DNA from: Manduca sexta | Lineage: Eukaryota; Arthropoda; Insecta; Lepidoptera; Sphingidae | Length of the DNA stretch: 64,000 bases | Reading direction: 5' to 3' | NCBI RefSeq assembly: GCF_014839805.1 | Contig: NC_051138.1 | Span: 9,732,983-9,796,982, forward strand | In this document: positions 24,011-36,262 of the stretch, piece by piece | Numbering within the stretch: the first letter of the stretch is position 1 | How the letters are laid out: each line of letters opens with the position of its first letter | Notes under the pieces: model-generated | The model's database searches: none | What the model was told of the DNA's origin: nothing | The model's input: only the letters and a program-made list of their open reading frames with translations | Made by a program: the position numbers and the translations under genes

Positions 24011-25314
24011 TAAGGTCAGGTGGGGCAAGTGCGCCGACGGGGTAAGTGCACCTACTCTAAAAAAATCGAGAACTATTGATGTTATACAATTACCGCAATC
24101 TTACATCTATGCTACTAACTGAAATACAGTTCCACTAAAAAACAGAAATGGCTCTGTTAATTTTAATACGATTTATTTGCCATTTTATTTTAAGTGTCAT
24201 TTAGACCTGTAAACCGAGATGACCCCGTGGAAGATAATATCAAATATTTCAAGATATTTAACATATTTCTGTAAACCAGTAAGGTGAATAGATAGTTTAA
24301 ACCTTTTATTTTAACTTCCTGCTTGAATTTTATTTATATATACTAAAATAAAGGATTTTTTAGCAATGCGAAAAAATGTACCTAAAAATGTCGAGTAGGG
24401 CAAGTGCGCCACAGTTAATAGTCGTATGGCGCACTTGCCCCTGATCCATATATAACCAACATTTTTTGAGAATAAGTTTTACTAATATGAATTATTATTA
24501 TTAAAATGTTATACTTAACAGCAGAATTTTTTGTACTCAAGGTATTTTGTTTTAAGCCGACTTAAATAAAAGGGCGTATTAGTTAGTTCGTTTTTACAAA
24601 AGAAAAACTGAAATACCTTGGTCTAGAGCAACTTTATGTGAATAGGTTGCAACTGTTCGATCAGACACGTTATCTGAATATAATGCAGCTAAAACATATC
24701 AAATGTCATAAGGCCAAATTCTAAGTAATTGAGTTATAACGCATTCAAAATTGCTAATACCTACATTTTTGTATGTTTTTTTAGTTTTTAGAAATAAAAT
24801 GGATTTTATATTAGGGCTACCATTTTTTTTATTCCAAAATATCCGCACACAAAACTAACATAGCAAAAAAATATATATAAAAAAAAATCTAAAATGTTTT
24901 CAAGCCCTGATTTACATATATATGGCGCACTTACCCCGAATTTGATTTGACAGCCATAGTTTGTTATAGTATTGAGTGATTAAAAATTATCCAAGAGCAA
25001 TGCGAGTAAAACTTATTTCTCTATGGACTAAAGTGAGTGTTTTCTTTATAATGTTTCATATTGGCGTTTTTTTTTACACAGGCGCACTTACCCCATTTCC
25101 GGAGGCAAGTGCGCCTACTACAATTTTTTTTACTTTGAGCAAAATATTATTCATTTATGGTCGGATTTCCTTGAATGGCTATAGGTTGTTAACACAAAAT
25201 ACCAAATATTCTTAAATTAATAAAATTAAATTCTTAAGTCAGCACAAAAAGAAATTATTTTGCATTGAATCCAGCTATGAAAATTTTATGGCGCACTTCC
25301 CCCGACTGACCTTA
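24011..25314. mobile_element. 1.3-kb TIR DNA transposon with reiterated GGGGCAAGTGCGCC-type motifs
   Basis: The left end TAAGGTCAGGTGGGGC at 24,011 is mirrored by the right end, whose reverse complement begins TAAGGTCAGTCGGGGG at 25,314. Both ends continue into AAGTGCGCC. A TA target duplication followed by AGGTCAG termini would fit. Inside, the motif recurs near 24,040 and 24,396 (plus orientation), 24,428, 24,924 and 25,081 (inverted) and 25,102 (plus). Two inverted pairs could form hairpins, 24,396/24,428 and 25,081/25,102. No transposase was seen; the 79-codon ORF at 24,976 is not recognisable. It is probably a non-autonomous element of a family I cannot name. Confidence 0.7.
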
Positions 25315-25399
25315 CCTATTAAGTTCCTACACTAAACGCGGTAATAATTACCCTGTGAGGATGACTACAATTTTTGGAAACAGATTTTTTTATGAAATT

Positions 25400-25718
25400 C
25401 ATCATCAGCCCTGTATTTTATACTGTCCCACTGCTGAGCACGGGCCTCCTCTACTACTGAGAGGGATTAGGCCTTTGTCCACTACGCTGGCCTAGTGCGG
25501 ATTGGTAGACTTCACACACACTGGAAATTCCTATAGAGAACTTCTCGGGTATGCATGTTTCCTCACGATGTTTTCCTTCACCGTTAAAGCAAGCGATAAT
25601 TCACAAAGAATACACACATAATTTTTTAGAAAAGTCCGAGGTGTGTGAGCCCTTCGGGTTTGAACCTGCGGACATTCGTCTCGGCCGTCCGTTCCACAAC
25701 CAACTAGGCTATCGACGG
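25400..25718 (-). mobile_element. tRNA-derived SINE with intact target-site duplication
   Basis: The 319-bp insert is flanked by perfect 12-bp repeats TTTTATGAAATT at 25,388-25,399 and 25,719-25,730, the mark of target-primed retrotransposition. Read on the minus strand, its head carries RNA polymerase III-type signals: an A-box-like segment within GCCTAGTTGGTTGTGG near 25,694-25,709, and a B-box GGTTCAAACCC at 25,656-25,666. Its 3' end is a TGATGATG tail. The body matches the deleted copy at 957-1,141. It lies about 240 bp upstream of the lipase start codon. Confidence 0.88.
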
Positions 25719-25961
25719 TTTTATGAAATTACTAATCTATAAACCACAGTGGAGTAGAATTAGTGAAACATTGGAAACTTCAGCTATGGACAAAATATTA
25801 TTAATCTTATTGTCTTAATCTTGTATGGAACCTCTAAATTTTTTTTTTATCTATTTGACTAATTTACCCGCGAAACACTATCCGTCCAAATATGCAAGAA
25901 CTAGCGGTCCTTAGATATTATTCAAAACTGTTGCCTTACGTGCAACAATACAATTGAAGTA

Positions 25962-27767
25962 ATGAATTTTTTTAAAGACGTGTTTCTATCACTTCTGTGC
26001 TTGTTAGGTACTTCTACCATTTGTAATATTTTTATTTAGTTCATTTCACAGTTACCTACATATTTAATACTATATCTGTATAAATACAAATATTTCTGTA
26101 TAGGTTCAAATGCTCTTCCCTACGATAATGAGTATGGACCAGATTACGGTAACGAATGGATAATGTTTATTGATGATAAAGGTATGAATCATACCATGGA
26201 TTTCTCTACCTTGCCTACTGATGACAGAGGCATCATGTTTGGGGACGCGTACTTCTACTTGTACACCAGGTATGGGCAAAACTAATTCTAGAGTCGTTTT
26301 CACGCAATTCATTGACGCCAGATTATAATATTTTTCAGACAAAACAATGAGTCAGAAATATTAAATATACCAGATGACGATAGTCCCATCATCAGCAAAA
26401 ACTTCAATTCGTCTAACGAGCTTAAAGTAATCGCCCACGGCTGGTACTCTGGCTCAAATGCGGAATGGGTACAAAATTTTAAGGATATTATTTTGCGCAC
26501 AGAAGATGCAAATGTGATCATTGTAGATTGGAGCGAATTAGCTGACAATCCTATATACCCATGGTCCGCTTGCAGCACTAGATATGTGGGAAAACGAACG
26601 GCCAAGTTGTTAGATAAGTTTTCGCAGGCAAATCAATTAAATTACGTACATTTGATTGGGCACAGTTTGGGAGCCCATGTGATGGGTTACACCGGAATGT
26701 TCACTAATGTAACAGTGGATAGAATAACAGGTATTAAACAATAATAGTAATTTTGTTTATGTCCTCTAGCCAGACTCAGAATTATTGTAATTTCCAACCA
26801 AATTTGTAAAATCATTGGTTATTAAATTTACACTTTATAATTCACAATTCCTAGGACTCGATCCAGCCAGACCTTTATTTGAAATACCTCGGATAGGACC
26901 CAATTTTCGTCTAGATAAAAGTGACGCGAAATTCGTAGACATAATTCACACATGCGGTGGTATATACGGCTATAAAAGAAGCCATGGCCACGCCGATTTT
27001 TACCCCAATGATGGAAAACCCAAACAACCAGGTTGCGAAGGCGTTCAACAAGTCATAGGTAAAACACTTAATAATGAATTTCTTAGATCTATTACATAAT
27101 AGTGAAAACGAAACCTGTATTATAGACATAAAAATTTTGGCATTTATTCGAATAATAAATATATTATTAAATTTTTCTAAATACGTGTAGTCAGAAAATA
27201 GGGATTAATACAAAACTATAACCAGATTGCAGTTTCTTGGCATAGAGATAAATAATATTGTTACGTGGCAGTAACAATATTGTTGGAAAACATTATATTG
27301 ACAGGTGGAAGTATTCCAAGCGACACCCTCTTTCAGCGAACGTGTATATTGTGAAAAGAAATGTGCTACTTGTCTAGGGGCGAATTCTATAAGGTGTTTT
27401 TACGAATAAACTAAACCAAACTTGTCAGAACGGTCCGAAGGGTAAGGCACTTAAGAATTCCTTCACAATGTTACTAGGCGACCCTATATCCAAAATGTTA
27501 TTTAATATAACTGGTTTCAAGCGTTATACAATTACAGAAGCCTGCAGTCACGGCAGATCAACAAAATACTATGCAGAATCAATAAATTCCAAAGCATCAT
27601 TTATTGCATATCCATGTGACAGTTGGCCTAAATTCAACAGAGGAGAATGCAGGGAGAATTGTACGTTAATGGGCTACGGTGCGTCATCGAGCAGATTTGG
27701 TGACTTTTATTTACACACAAATAAAGAACCTCCATATGCAATAGAAGAAAGTAAGACGTGTGTTTAA
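25962..27767 (+). CDS. secreted neutral lipase of the pancreatic-lipase/phospholipase A1 family
   Basis: Five exons in phase: 25962-26007, 26104-26269, 26339-26730, 26855-27058, 27538-27767; 1,038 nt, 345 residues, normal for insect members of this alpha/beta-hydrolase family. The first exon encodes MNFFKDVFLSLLCLL, a secretion signal. The oxyanion-loop motif HGW is at 104-106 and the nucleophile elbow GHSLG at 178-182 (Ser180). The acid lies in GLDPA (Asp204) and the histidine in CSHGRS (His274), so the Ser-Asp-His triad is complete. It should hydrolyse ester bonds of acylglycerols or phospholipids outside the cell, often in the midgut. Triglyceride versus phospholipid specificity cannot be decided from these motifs. 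No lid annotation is attempted and a PLAT domain is absent, as usual in insects. AATAAA at 27,825-27,830 is a likely poly-A signal. Confidence 0.92.
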
Positions 27768-27824
27768 TAGGTATAGCAAGAGTTAAGACGCCATGCAATG
27801 TTATAAAACTGAAAGCGACCATTA

Positions 27825-27830
27825 AATAAA
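27825..27830 (+). promoter_or_regulatory. poly-A signal of the lipase gene
   Basis: AATAAA 58 bases after the stop codon, partly duplicated by the following TAAATG context. Confidence 0.55.
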
Positions 27831-28133
27831 TAAATGTTATGGGTAATTTTACAAATAATAATGTATACGAGAAAATAAATAAGTATAATTTCCTTTTTTT
27901 AGTTTCACACATACTTACCTACACAGTTCATTTTTTCGCATATTATCCTATGACCATGTCTTAAACGTTACTGTGATAAACAAATTTTGTTACCTTTGTT
28001 AGTAAATAAACACGAGTTTATTTTTGACAAATACAGATTATCGACCGTTTCCACGATCCCAAATCTTAATCATCGAAACAATTGCGGGAAAATCCCAATC
28101 AAAATAAGTCACTGGTTTGCATGTAACAAATTG

Positions 28134-28812
28134 TTACGCACCGCTATCCTAGCCGATGACATCGGGCGTTTCCGGAAGTATTCGGCTGCGCGCGCAGGCT
28201 GGCAGAAGAGAAGATATATCACGCGGCGACTATTCTATTATTATTCTCTCTGGTTGGACGTTATCAAAAAATGTCTAAAATTGTATTCTGTAATTATTTT
28301 GCAAATATAATGTTTACTGTAAAAAGAGCGTTTAAGAGCGTTTACGAATCCGCGCGCCGTATGTCTCAAAAACAGCACTTTTCGAAGGAGATAATATCCA
28401 TCAAAACATTATTTTAAAAACATATGAATTAGTAATTATTATAGAAAATTTTGTTGTCTATATAGTTAGTAGAGAAATTTTTTAGATTTATTGAGTATTT
28501 GTAAATTCTTTAATGATTACTGAACAGAGGTTTTCAAATTTGCGCTTCGAACGTCTATTTCGAAGCTCAAAATATCTTAAACCACTAAGGAACATAACAA
28601 TATGTTATTGTTAAACGCTCTTTTTACAGTAAACATTATATTTGCAAAATAATTACAGAATACAATTTTAGACATTTTTTGACAACGTCCAACCAGAGAG
28701 AATAATAATAGAATAGTCGCCGCATGACATATCTTCTCTTCTGCTAGCCTGCGCGCGCAGCCGAATACTTCCGGAAACGCCCGATGTCATCGGCTAGAAT
28801 AGCGGCGCGTAA
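28134..28812. mobile_element. foldback-like element with 202-bp inverted arms
   Basis: The segment 28,134-28,335 and the reverse complement of 28,611-28,812 are the same length and nearly identical, differing at a handful of bases. Outer ends read TTACGC(A/G)CCGCTAT and continue into GCCGATGACATCGGGC. Inner ends read GAGCGTTTAA. The 275-bp centre is AT-rich and non-coding, with a small local inverted repeat around CTTCGAA. The arm contains GCGCGCGCAG and TTCCGGAA-type blocks. It is a non-autonomous DNA element of unknown family. Confidence 0.88.
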
Positions 28813-31800
28813 TATCGGCCATCCTGCAAAGTAAATACCAAAGGTATTCACAAAAATAAATTTGAGAAAGCAGAACTGAATCGGGTACCTATATTTTAAA
28901 CATATTTACCAGTAAATCACTATCTACTTATTTCTGATCGATTAATAAACCAATCAAGTCTTGCGTATACACAATATACAACAACTTATCCATTTTGCAA
29001 TTAACTTTCACGGTATATGTGTATATAATTTATTTTTCGATAGTACCTAATCCCGATTTCCTTACTTCATTCTTAGCAACCAAAGACCTTCATTTTATTT
29101 ATCCAAAGTTACATACAGTTAATGCTGAATACTAATCGGCAATCATAAAATGCTGAGAACCAAACTTAAGTTTAAAAAAACACCCAGAACAATTAGACCT
29201 TTCAAAGCAAAACCTCCAATTAGTAAGACAGCAGCAAATAAAAAGGAATGAGAAGCACAACTAAAGAACTTCATAGAAGTCGCAAAGGAAGTTAACACAC
29301 AAGATATATAACACACAATAAGGACTTATCAGCTCAAGATTCATACGTATAAATAAGCATACGCAATATAAACCAACTCAATCAAATCAATTAATCAAAT
29401 GGTTTATGAATAACACAGCATAAAGGCAAGAAGCGTTAGAAAGTCATGATTGAAATTAATAAAATATTTAAAACTAAAATGCGGAAAATTGCCATGCTTC
29501 CAGATTATAAACACAGAAAAAATACATTCAAACGACCAGAGGCATTAAGAAATAAGACGGAAAAATACAGACAGCGAAAAGAGATTAGATCCCCAGCATA
29601 AAGGATAAAAACAGCATAATAGAAACCACACGACGAGAGTCTTTATCAAAGCTACTAAATGCATCCAAGAATTATACACATGCAGAAATACTACAGAAAC
29701 AACAGATCCGACCATTAAAGAACCGGTACCGGAGACAATCTCTGAAAAATAAAAGTAGTCAAATAAAACTCCAGGTGCAGAGAACATCGGCAATGAACTT
29801 CTCATCGAGAACAGGGACATTATTAACACCTACACTCACATAGTTATTCACTGAGGTCTTAGAGAATTAATTAATTTCAAGTCAGTGGACAACAATTACT
29901 ATTATACGACTTCACAAGAAGAGTGATAAGAACAACATATTTTTTTATTATTAGCTCTACTAACCTAATCGATAACATAAGATGTACAGACTCTAAATTA
30001 AGAACGGATACATTAGCAACAGAACTGGGTGCACGACTTTCGAGAAGTGAACTCTACATGCAATAAAAGCAAATTAGGAAGCAAGTTACAATGTGTTTGA
30101 ATTAGTAATAACGAATCAGTTGAAGTCACAAATTAGGGACAGAATTTATTATTCCAAGTTTCTTAATCTGAGGTACTTTACCGCTAAAATACAAATTTCT
30201 TGAAGCATATTATTGTGGACTTTTACATTCGCCACAAAGGCAAGTGATGACTATAATTGATTCGCCGTGTTGGCAAGTTGAAAGTCACTCTGTTATGGAG
30301 ACGGTTACCAGAACGAGAATCAGCAAAATTAAGTTTCATTAGCAAAACAGAGTTATCAATGTCACCGTAAACCCATTTTTGTTAAATAAAAAAATGATAT
30401 CTGCCATCTCGCGTCTTTATTCAAGAAAACTGATTTTAAATTGAGCATGTCTAGATTCGTAGCTTTGTAAACTGTGGCAGTGGTTATTCACGTGTGAAAA
30501 ATGATACAGAAACTGCTTCCGGGCTCTCTCACCAATCTCTGAATATGTTCGGTGAATGACGGACTCCAGAGAGCATAGCAACATTCAAGATCAGATCGGA
30601 CGAAACAATTAAAAAGACGACAGAGATCTCGGGATCGTCAAAACGTTCGTTTGTTATAACAGAAAACCAATTGAAAGCGCAGCCTACCCCGTAATTATGA
30701 GTCGAATATTCAGTTAAGCCACGCGTGTCAAGACACTTCCTAAATGGGGATATTATTTTAAATATAAGCAACACTACGAAGACTATAAATCTTAACAGTT
30801 TAAATAAATAACTATAGGTCTACAACTCGATGTCAAATATCTATAAAGTCCTCGCTAAAGTGATTCTTTATCGCAGGCATACCCAAGACACTGGACGAGA
30901 TTCAACTAAAAGAACCAGCCGGCTTAACCGTAACCCCAGTGTTTATAAAAAAAACTGTCACTGGCGATCGAAGCCGATGTGGAGACATGTGATTTACAAT
31001 TACACTACTCAAGTACAGCGTTAGCTATTCGTGTATGTTCCGCTTATATAAACAATCAGCACAGAGAGAACATGGCCAACATGGAATAAAAACAACTACA
31101 GCAATTTTCATATGCATTACACAATGTTGGCAACTCATCCGACCCAGAAGATTTATACATAATTTTCGGTAATGTCAATTTTACATTCCGTAAATTGGGC
31201 TCCGTTAATAGTGTCGATACTAAAGCATACATCCGTCGCTACTTCTACCGAATATGTTTCAACTTATTTTTTTATAACACTACTTGTAATATCTCGCCAT
31301 ATAATTACATATATACAAAATGGCAATAACTGAACTCTAAACATACTTTTTTTTTAACTATTTGATTAAAACATCAGCTTCTGATGACCCACTAAAATCA
31401 GAAGACATCCATCTTCGAAGTATCATCATGACATGGATTCCTTGTACATGTCTGCTCGACAAAACCACGGTTAAAATATTTCTACAACTCAACAGGTTAA
31501 CAGAAAAGAACTTATCATAAGCAGTACAATAGATGTCAGTCGTAAGGTTTTATCTGATATTTTACTTTTTTTTTTTTCATAATGTTATTACCAACAATAA
31601 ACCACCACCACCATTATACACGTCAAAATTGCAAGAATACTCAAAGACAAATACAAATGTTTTTGCAATCTCAGATTACCATTCCCACTGTGTATCAAAA
31701 AATTGAGCGAAGGTTTACCAAGCTGAGTGTTATAGCTAGTACGGCAACACAATCCAGTATACCATTTCAGAGTCACCATATTGCACCCTTATTCATTCGC

Positions 31801-32379
31801 AGAAATATTGCTCATATATTGTACCTTATACTTAGAGAGCATCAATTGTTCAGAACCATTGTGTAAGTGCTATATAAGAAAACCAAACATTTCAATTAAT
31901 AAGCCAGTGCTTTTCAATTTATCCATAGTACAAGTACAGACAGATTAGTTTTTTTTTTTATCATGCTCCAAACCAGATCAGTGAGCGTATCTGGAAAAAT
32001 AAGATATGTATGTTATATTATATTATTTTATTAAATTTCTAAACAACAACGTTTGCTCTGTCTTATTTTCTTTACTTTGTTTTCCTAAATTGCATTTATA
32101 CATCAACACAGTTGACTTGGAAATTCGTATACCACAAATCACATAATATTGTACTCCTGCCGTATATTGTAGCACTTAATCTCTTTATGTCAGACCGTAA
32201 GCTTTCCATGTAAAATTAATGAATTCACACATATTATATATAGTTTAAAATTAAATATAAACACAAACACAAAACCAGAAACAGACATAGAAAAACAGAA
32301 ATGAAATTAAGTAAAACAGAATGAATGAAGCAGATTAGTAAAATAAAGCAGTCAAATCAGACAGAATATGTTCTGATGT
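28813..32379. other. intergenic DNA, A-rich on the plus strand, probably decayed repeats
   Basis: From about 29,140 to 31,100 the plus strand is notably A-rich with many short, broken open segments, which would fit an old retroelement body. No protease, reverse transcriptase or gag motif could be recognised. A short exon-like piece near 30,877 is discussed in findings. Confidence 0.35.
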
Positions 32380-32736
32380 AGTGTTACCAGGTGTCCCGAT
32401 GTGCGGGGGATATCCCGGTTATCAGAGTTCTGGAGACGCGTCCCGATTTGCAACTGATTGGGACATTAAATGTCCCGAAAATCAATAAATTTATCAAAAG
32501 ACATTATTATAAAAAAAAATAAACAACGCATCACATCACTAGCCCTGTAGGTATAGTTTTGTTTAGAGACGCGACTGTACCGTGATTTATGATTCGATGT
32601 TAAAACAGAAATTGCAATTAAAACCAACATTAGCATGACTTGCAGTATTTTTTTTTTGTGTCTCGACCTTCTCGACCTGGATCCCGATTTGTTTTACCTG
32701 TTGCCCGATTTTAAACAAATAGGACCTAGTAACACT
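32380..32736. mobile_element. hAT-like MITE inserted in a minisatellite
   Basis: The left end AGTGTTACCAGGTGTCCC is mirrored by the right end CCTAGTAACACT, giving imperfect terminal inverted repeats of about 12 bp. The interior repeats 'tcccgat' blocks and has no ORF of note. The terminal sequence resembles hAT ends (CAGTG...), but no 8-bp target duplication is visible, so the class is tentative. Sequence on both sides belongs to the 32-bp tandem repeat. Confidence 0.6.
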
Positions 32737-32930
32737 AATCAGAATGCTCATGGCCACAGACAGAATGTGATCAGAATGCTCATGACTACACACAGAATAT
32801 GATCAGAATGCTCATGGCTACAGAAAGAATATGATCAGAATGGTCATGGCTACAGACAGAATATGATCAGAATGGTCATGGCTGCAGACAGAATATGATC
32901 AAAAGGCTCACGGCCACAGACAGATCAGAT
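32737..32930. repeat. 32-bp minisatellite, about six units
   Basis: Units of the form GATCAGAATGCTCATGGCTA followed by CAGACAGAATAT repeat about six times with small changes (ctc/gtc, ggc/gac). A further partial unit, 'cagacagaatatgttctgat', lies at about 32,360-32,378 on the far side of the MITE. Confidence 0.92.
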
Positions 32931-33318
32931 TAAATAAAATAAACAGTTACGCACGTTCGCATTGTCAGCCTGAAGTGTTGCGCCACCGATTTGACTACAC
33001 ATGACTCCAGTCATTCATGTTTCCAATGATTTAGTTTCTAAGAAAACACCCTCTCCAGTGAGCCAAGCAGCAGGTATAACGAAGTTTTTGTTATGAATGT
33101 CATGAATCGTAGTAATGTACAGACATCAATTCCGTAGGCATTCCCAACATATTTACTTCAACGGACGTAGACGTTTGCCATGGCAACTAAAATCTGAGAA
33201 TCTGGTAATTTTAATTTTGGCATTCAATGATTCATCACAGACTTATTCTGATAGTACTCTTCACATTCGAATTCAATGTAACTTCAAATTATCATTTGTA
33301 TAATCCCACTTCTGAATG

Positions 33319-33522
33319 TTAAACGCTCTTTTTACAGTAAACATTATATTTGCCAAATAATTACAGAATACAATTTTAGACATTTTTTTTGACAACGTCC
33401 AACCAGAGAGAATAATAATAGAATAGTCGCCGCATGACATATCTTCTCTTCTGCCAGCCTGCGCGCGCAGCCGAATACCTCCGGAAACGCCCGATGTCAT
33501 CGGCTAGAATAGCGGCGCGTAA
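33319..33522. mobile_element. solo arm of the 28-kb foldback element
   Basis: About 204 bp match the right arm at 28,611-28,812 in the same orientation over their whole length, with a few substitutions and a longer T-run. It starts TTAAACGCTC and ends GCGCGTAA. No partner arm is adjacent, so this is either a recombination product or half of a larger, decayed copy. Confidence 0.9.
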
Positions 33523-34020
33523 CATTATTTTTATTTAACTAAAAAGATCCTGAAGAAAAAAGTTAGTAGAGAAAAAAAATCTTTTTATGTTTAATTCATG
33601 AGAAATAAAAATTCGAAGAATTCGAATATTTCAGAAATGTTGGTCATTTAAATGATTTTTTTTTATCACTATATCTTACTTAATTAAATATAATATTGGA
33701 TTACTATAATAGAAGAACATCTCCTTAAAAACATACAATTTAAAAATTCAACAAAATTAGTTGTTATTTTTCTATAAATATTTTAAATGCCACTATAAAA
33801 CGCAACGCGCAAATCGTTTCAAATTAGACCGCCTTGAGGCTTTCTAGAGAGGGGACGTATCGCTCGTCGCTCCGGCCAGACTCCAGTTGGCCTTTGCTGT
33901 GCGTAGAAAAAATAGTCACGTGTATACAGTGATTGCCACATCTTAGTACTTTAGTAAGTAAAATATTTTTTTCTTTAATGAGTGACAATAATTTTAGTAG
34001 TTACTATAAATTATTATTAT

Positions 34021-34704
34021 ATTACTAGCTTCCGCTCGCAGCTTCGCCCGCGTGGATTTCGGACTTCAAAAATTGAGGAGGTGCTCAATTTGTCGGGATG
34101 TTTTTTTAATGTATGGTATGCAGGTGGTCCGATTGTCCGGTCAGGGTCTGATGATGGGATCCTGGTGAAATCGAAGGAAGCTTATAGCATGATTCAGTAT
34201 TCACGCGTGATGGCTTATTATTAGCGTATTTCATGTATAAATTTTGGTGTTTTTATACCGATTTCTATGATTCTTTTTTATGGAATATTTAATAATGTTA
34301 ACTTTTTTAATTAGGGATGACTGAGAGTGTTATAAACGTAAGAGTAGACAAATATAATGAGAAAGCTTCGAACTGCTAAGCTATCGGGAGTTACACGTGT
34401 TATTGTGAGTCAACCATAAAAGATAGACATATGCTGTCGTGGGATATTTTTTACATAATTTTAAGAAGAACATTTCTGTCATACATGATTTCTGCGTAGC
34501 TTTAACCATTAAGGGTGCACACGCGACGGAAGCTTAAAAAATGGAGTAACTTCTCCCGTTTTCCCAACATTTCCCTTCACTGCTCTGCTCCTATTAATTG
34601 TAGCGAGATAAAAAGTATACTATAACCAGCACAGGAGTATGACAAATAATTGTACCAAGTTTCGTTAAAATCCGTCGAGTAGTTTTTGTTTCTATAACGG
34701 TTAT

Positions 34705-34737
<33 letters not shown>

Positions 34738-34858
34738 AATTTTACTAATTGCATTTTTGGCATCAGTATCGATCCCTAATCACCCCCTGATAGTTATTTT
34801 GGAAATATATTTCATGTACAGAATTGACCTCCCTACAGATTTATTATAAGTATAGATT
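34021..34858 (+). mobile_element. non-autonomous retroposon of a common lepidopteran type
   Basis: The head ACTAGCTTCCGCTCGCAGC and the following 'ttcgcccgcgtggatttcgg' are typical of abundant lepidopteran retroposons. The tail includes 'ccaagtttcgttaaaatccg', a (CAGA)n run at 34,705-34,735, 'tgatagttattttggaaat', and the end 'ttattataagtatagat'. No protein is encoded; the 80-codon ORF inside is incidental. I do not know the exact family name. Confidence 0.7.
34705..34735. repeat. (CAGA)n microsatellite
   Basis: Seven to eight uninterrupted ACAG/CAGA units within the retroposon tail. Confidence 0.95.
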
Positions 34859-35789
34859 ATGTTTCAGACACAATGGGAAGTAAAGCTATTTCTAGGCAAG
34901 AAAAGGAAACGCAACAACGCTGAAACTTCGGCTAAAGCAAAAGCTAAAAGATTGATGTACTAATGTTATAACATGCGTCTGTAGTTATGGTTGTTGTTTT
35001 TTTTACTCATTAAACGCTTGAGCAACAGTTACTTAAAGGAATAAAATGGAACCTTAAGGTTATAGCTTAAGGTCCATTTTTCATACATTTTGTTTCACCT
35101 TTAATCTGGGTAACTAAACAAGTATTGACAAGTAAAGAATTTAAATTCACGTCTAGTTAGTGATTAGTTCTCGCAGTTGAAAGAAAAACGTAAAAATAAT
35201 TAATATGCATGGATATTTCGGCCTTTAAAATTTAATACGACGAAATTTTTTTAAGCATTTGCATTTAAAAAGTGAAAATAACAATTTGTAAAATTGCCGT
35301 TAAAATTTGTTATAAATGTTTATTTTTTTTTATAATTACAAAATGTTAGATATAAACTATTTCATGATGAATTCTTATATATTTAATAATAGAATTCTTC
35401 ATTTATCATAAATTCATAAATCATAAGTTACATTCCAATTAGATAATCAAAGCGAAAAGATCGAAATTGGTTGGTCTGACTATAAAGATAGCCGACGCGC
35501 TAACTCTACGCACACAGCAACACACGCTTCTGTGTGACTGAATTTTGCGAAGAATTACCTATAGTTGACTTCACGCGCTGCACGTAAACGCTCTTAACAA
35601 AATATAATTCCCGGTGGATCAAAAAAGCGACTAAGGTCATTTATAGAAAAGGCTATAGAATCAAACGATCAGATAAACATGAACAAGCAAATCTTACTGC
35701 CACTATGCTCTGACAATTCCAAATTATAACTGTTTGAAAGTATAGTGCATATTGTTATCTATATTATTTGATAAAACACAATTTATGTG

Positions 35790-36262
35790 TTTGAACGCGC
35801 TAATCTCAGGAACTACTGGATCGAATACTTTTAATGTTGGATAGCCTATTTATCGAGGAAGGCTATAGGCTTTATTACACTACACTATAACCAATAGGAG
35901 CGGAACATCAAAGGGAAATGTCGCAAAAACGGGGAAAACTTATTCCTTTTGAGAGCTTCCCTTGCGTGTGCAATGTAGGTTAAATATATACAACAATAAT
36001 ATATGACGGAATTGGTCCTCTTAAAAAGTTCTATAAAATATACTATAAAACAAAGCACCTCGCCGCAACTCTGCCTGTCTGAACGCGATAAACTTAAAAA
36101 CTACCCAACGGATTTCGATGAAATATGATTTGCAGATTGTTTGAGACCCTGGAAAGGTCATAGGCTATATTCTATCTAGTGACAATATATAACTGAACTT
36201 TTATCCTGGAAAACTCGTTCACGCAGGGGAAGCAGCGAGCAAAAGCTATAAATGCATTAAGA
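35790..36262. repeat. decayed retroposon fragments of the 'gaacgcgctaatctcagg' type
   Basis: Two partly parallel segments begin 'tttgaacgcgctaatctcaggaactactgg' (35,791) and 'ctgaacgcgataaacttaaaaactaccc' (36,078). Each has a following 'gctataggct' or 'cataggctat' block. The second ends 'tcacgcaggggaagcagcgagcaaaagcta', the reverse-orientation signature of the same retroposon class as at 34,021. Both are too mutated to be active. Confidence 0.6.

Noticed and set aside
25650..25715. Possible tRNA gene
   Set aside because: A- and B-box-like sequence is present, but no full cloverleaf with anticodon arm can be drawn. It is the head of a SINE with its own target duplication.
29140..31100. A-rich plus strand suggesting an intact LTR retrotransposon
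   Set aside because: No long ORF, no recognisable gag, protease or polymerase motif, and no LTR pair could be seen. At most it is a decayed remnant.
32737..32930. Regular repeats resembling a CRISPR array
   Set aside because: Units are contiguous 32-bp tandem repeats without unique spacers, in a eukaryotic genome. It is a minisatellite.
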